64,000 bases of DNA from Streptomyces sp. SN-593. Lineage in GTDB: Bacteria; Actinomycetota; Actinomycetes; Streptomycetales; Streptomycetaceae. A program made the translations under genes and the position numbers. The notes under the pieces are model-generated. The model was not told the origin of the DNA. It saw only the letters and a list, made by a program, of their open reading frames with translations, and did no database searches. The first letter of the stretch is position 1, and every line of letters starts with the position of its first letter. The stretch spans positions 6,762,001-6,826,000 of the forward strand of contig NZ_AP018365.1 of the NCBI RefSeq assembly GCF_016756395.1. The letters are read 5' to 3'. This document shows positions 63,062 to 64,000 of the stretch, one piece after another.

Positions 63062-64000
63062 GTGCCAATCGTGAACGTGTCTACCGCGGCGGCGCAGCGC
63101 GCGCCACGGTGTGGCAGAGCGTGGGCATGCGCGACCGCAGGGAGCGCCGCTCGCACCTGACCGCGCCCCGCGTGCCCACCGTCGGCATCGACATCGGCGG
63201 CACCAAGGTCATGGCGGGGGTGGTGGACGCCGACGGGAACATCCTGGAGACGCTGCGCACCGAGACCCCCGACAAGTCCAAGAGCCCCAAGGTGGTCGAG
63301 GACACCATCGTGGAGCTGGTGCTCGACCTCTCCGAGCGGCACGACGTGCACGCGGTGGGCATCGGCGCCGCCGGCTGGGTGGACGCCGACCGCTCCCGGG
63401 TGCTGTTCGCGCCGCACCTGGCCTGGCGGGACGAACCGCTGCGCGACCGGCTCTCCGAGCGGCTGCTGGTGCCCGTGATGGTCGACAACGACGCCAACAC
63501 CGCCGCCTGGGCGGAGTGGCGCTTCGGCGCCGGCCGCGGCGAGGCCGACCTGGTGATGATCACCCTGGGCACCGGCATCGGCGGCGCCATCCTGGAGGAC
63601 GGCCACGTCAAGCGCGGCCGCTTCGGGGTGGCCGGCGAGTTCGGCCACATGCAGGTGGTGCCCGGCGGGCACCGCTGCGCCTGCGGCAACCGCGGCTGCT
63701 GGGAGCAGTACAGCTCCGGCAACGCGCTGGTCCGCGAGGCCCGCGAGATGGCCGCCGCCGACTCCCCGGTGGCCTACGGCATCAACGACCGGGTCGGCGG
63801 CAGCGTCCGCGACATCACCGGGCCGCTGATCACCGAACTGGCCCGCGAGGGCGACCCGATGTGCGTGGAGCTGTTCCAGGACATCGGCCAGTGGCTCGGC
63901 GTCGGCATCGCCAACCTCGCCGCCGCCCTGGACCCGTCCTGCTTCGTCATCGGCGGCGGCGTCAGCGCCGCCGACGACCTGCTCATCACCCCGGCCAGGG
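63058..64000 (+). CDS. ROK-family sugar kinase (runs off the right edge)
   Basis: At least 314 residues are present. The N-terminal ATP-binding motif VGIDIGGTKVMAGVVDADG, the VDNDANTAAWAEW phosphate-binding region, LGTGIGGAILEDG and the zinc motif CACGNRGCWEQY identify a glucokinase-type ROK kinase. No helix-turn-helix precedes the domain. A TTG start at 63058 overlaps the ATPase stop in the same manner as the other junctions of this operon; ATG 63127 is the alternative and would shorten the N-terminus by 23 residues. The C-terminus lies outside the window. It probably phosphorylates the imported sugar. Confidence 0.85.
   Translation, partial: MSANRERVYRGGAARATVWQSVGMRDRRERRSHLTAPRVPTVGIDIGGTKVMAGVVDADGNILETLRTETPDKSKSPKVVEDTIVELVLDLSERHDVHAVGIGAAGWVDADRSRVLFAPHLAWRDEPLRDRLSERLLVPVMVDNDANTAAWAEWRFGAGRGEADLVMITLGTGIGGAILEDGHVKRGRFGVAGEFGHMQVVPGGHRCACGNRGCWEQYSSGNALVREAREMAAADSPVAYGINDRVGGSVRDITGPLITELAREGDPMCVELFQDIGQWLGVGIANLAAALDPSCFVIGGGVSAADDLLITPAR

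Overview
This 64 kb window is high-GC chromosomal DNA from a filamentous actinomycete, most likely Streptomyces or a close relative in the Streptomycetaceae. The signs are strong third-position GC bias, many GTG starts, frequent 4-base GTGA/ATGA gene overlaps, and lineage-typical families (DUF5753 and DUF397 regulator pairs, a SAV_915-type protein, a DUF5955-type protein, a sigma factor with a long C-terminal extension). No rRNA, tRNA, CRISPR array, insertion sequence or prophage was seen. Coordinates and starts were read by eye; family names rest on recognised motifs, not on a database search.

Layout. 0-5.4 kb: the 3' end of a probable asparagine synthetase, a DUF5753/DUF397 pair with a divergent cysteine-containing microprotein, a second DUF5753 regulator coupled to a PIMT-like methyltransferase, a TetR regulator and a TPR protein. 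5.7-13.4 kb: a PucR-type regulator divergent from a four-gene xanthine dehydrogenase operon (FAD, 2Fe-2S and Mo subunits plus an XdhC chaperone). 13.6-21.4 kb: an AlkZ-like winged-helix protein, a sigma / zinc motif / transmembrane / GH128 fusion protein and a giant secreted GH35 beta-galactosidase. 21.5-30.5 kb: SAV_915-like protein, TetR, DHA2 exporter with paired operators, LysE exporter, GAF-LuxR regulator and two coupled acyl-CoA synthetases. 30.5-43.8 kb: purine and ureide catabolism (thiamine-binding-like protein, HTH protein, uraD, uraH, urate oxidase, 8-oxoguanine deaminase-like amidohydrolase, malate synthase, MocA-like cytidylyltransferase, IclR-type allR and allantoinase), interrupted by a membrane pseudokinase and a DUF5955-like gene. 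43.9-50 kb: a GH1 beta-glucosidase with a CUT1 ABC importer, divergent from a ROK repressor. 50-53 kb: AIM24-like, KDPG-aldolase-like and EPSP-synthase-like genes. 53.1-64 kb: a leftward myo-inositol operon (iolE-C-B-D order of transcription) with a separate Gfo/Idh dehydrogenase, divergent from a CUT2-type ABC importer that runs into a ROK kinase at the right edge.

How the genes fit together. Xanthine dehydrogenase makes urate; urate oxidase, uraH and uraD convert it to allantoin; allantoinase opens the ring; malate synthase uses the glyoxylate released at the end of the pathway; the MocA-like enzyme can supply the cofactor form that xanthine dehydrogenase needs. The promoters of uraD, aceB and allB share a 15-bp operator-like motif (TCAAC-N5-GTTGA, degenerate at aceB), each placed on a promoter core. 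This suggests one regulon for the three transcription units, with the AllR-like repressor encoded here as the leading candidate.

The most unusual items are the sigma-factor/glycoside-hydrolase transmembrane fusion beside the secreted GH35, the membrane pseudokinase that has lost all three catalytic motifs, the shared purine/ureide operator with a probably leaderless uraD transcript, a KDPG-aldolase-like protein lacking its Schiff-base lysine, and a promoter-plus-terminator unit without a convincing gene near 23.1-23.3 kb.
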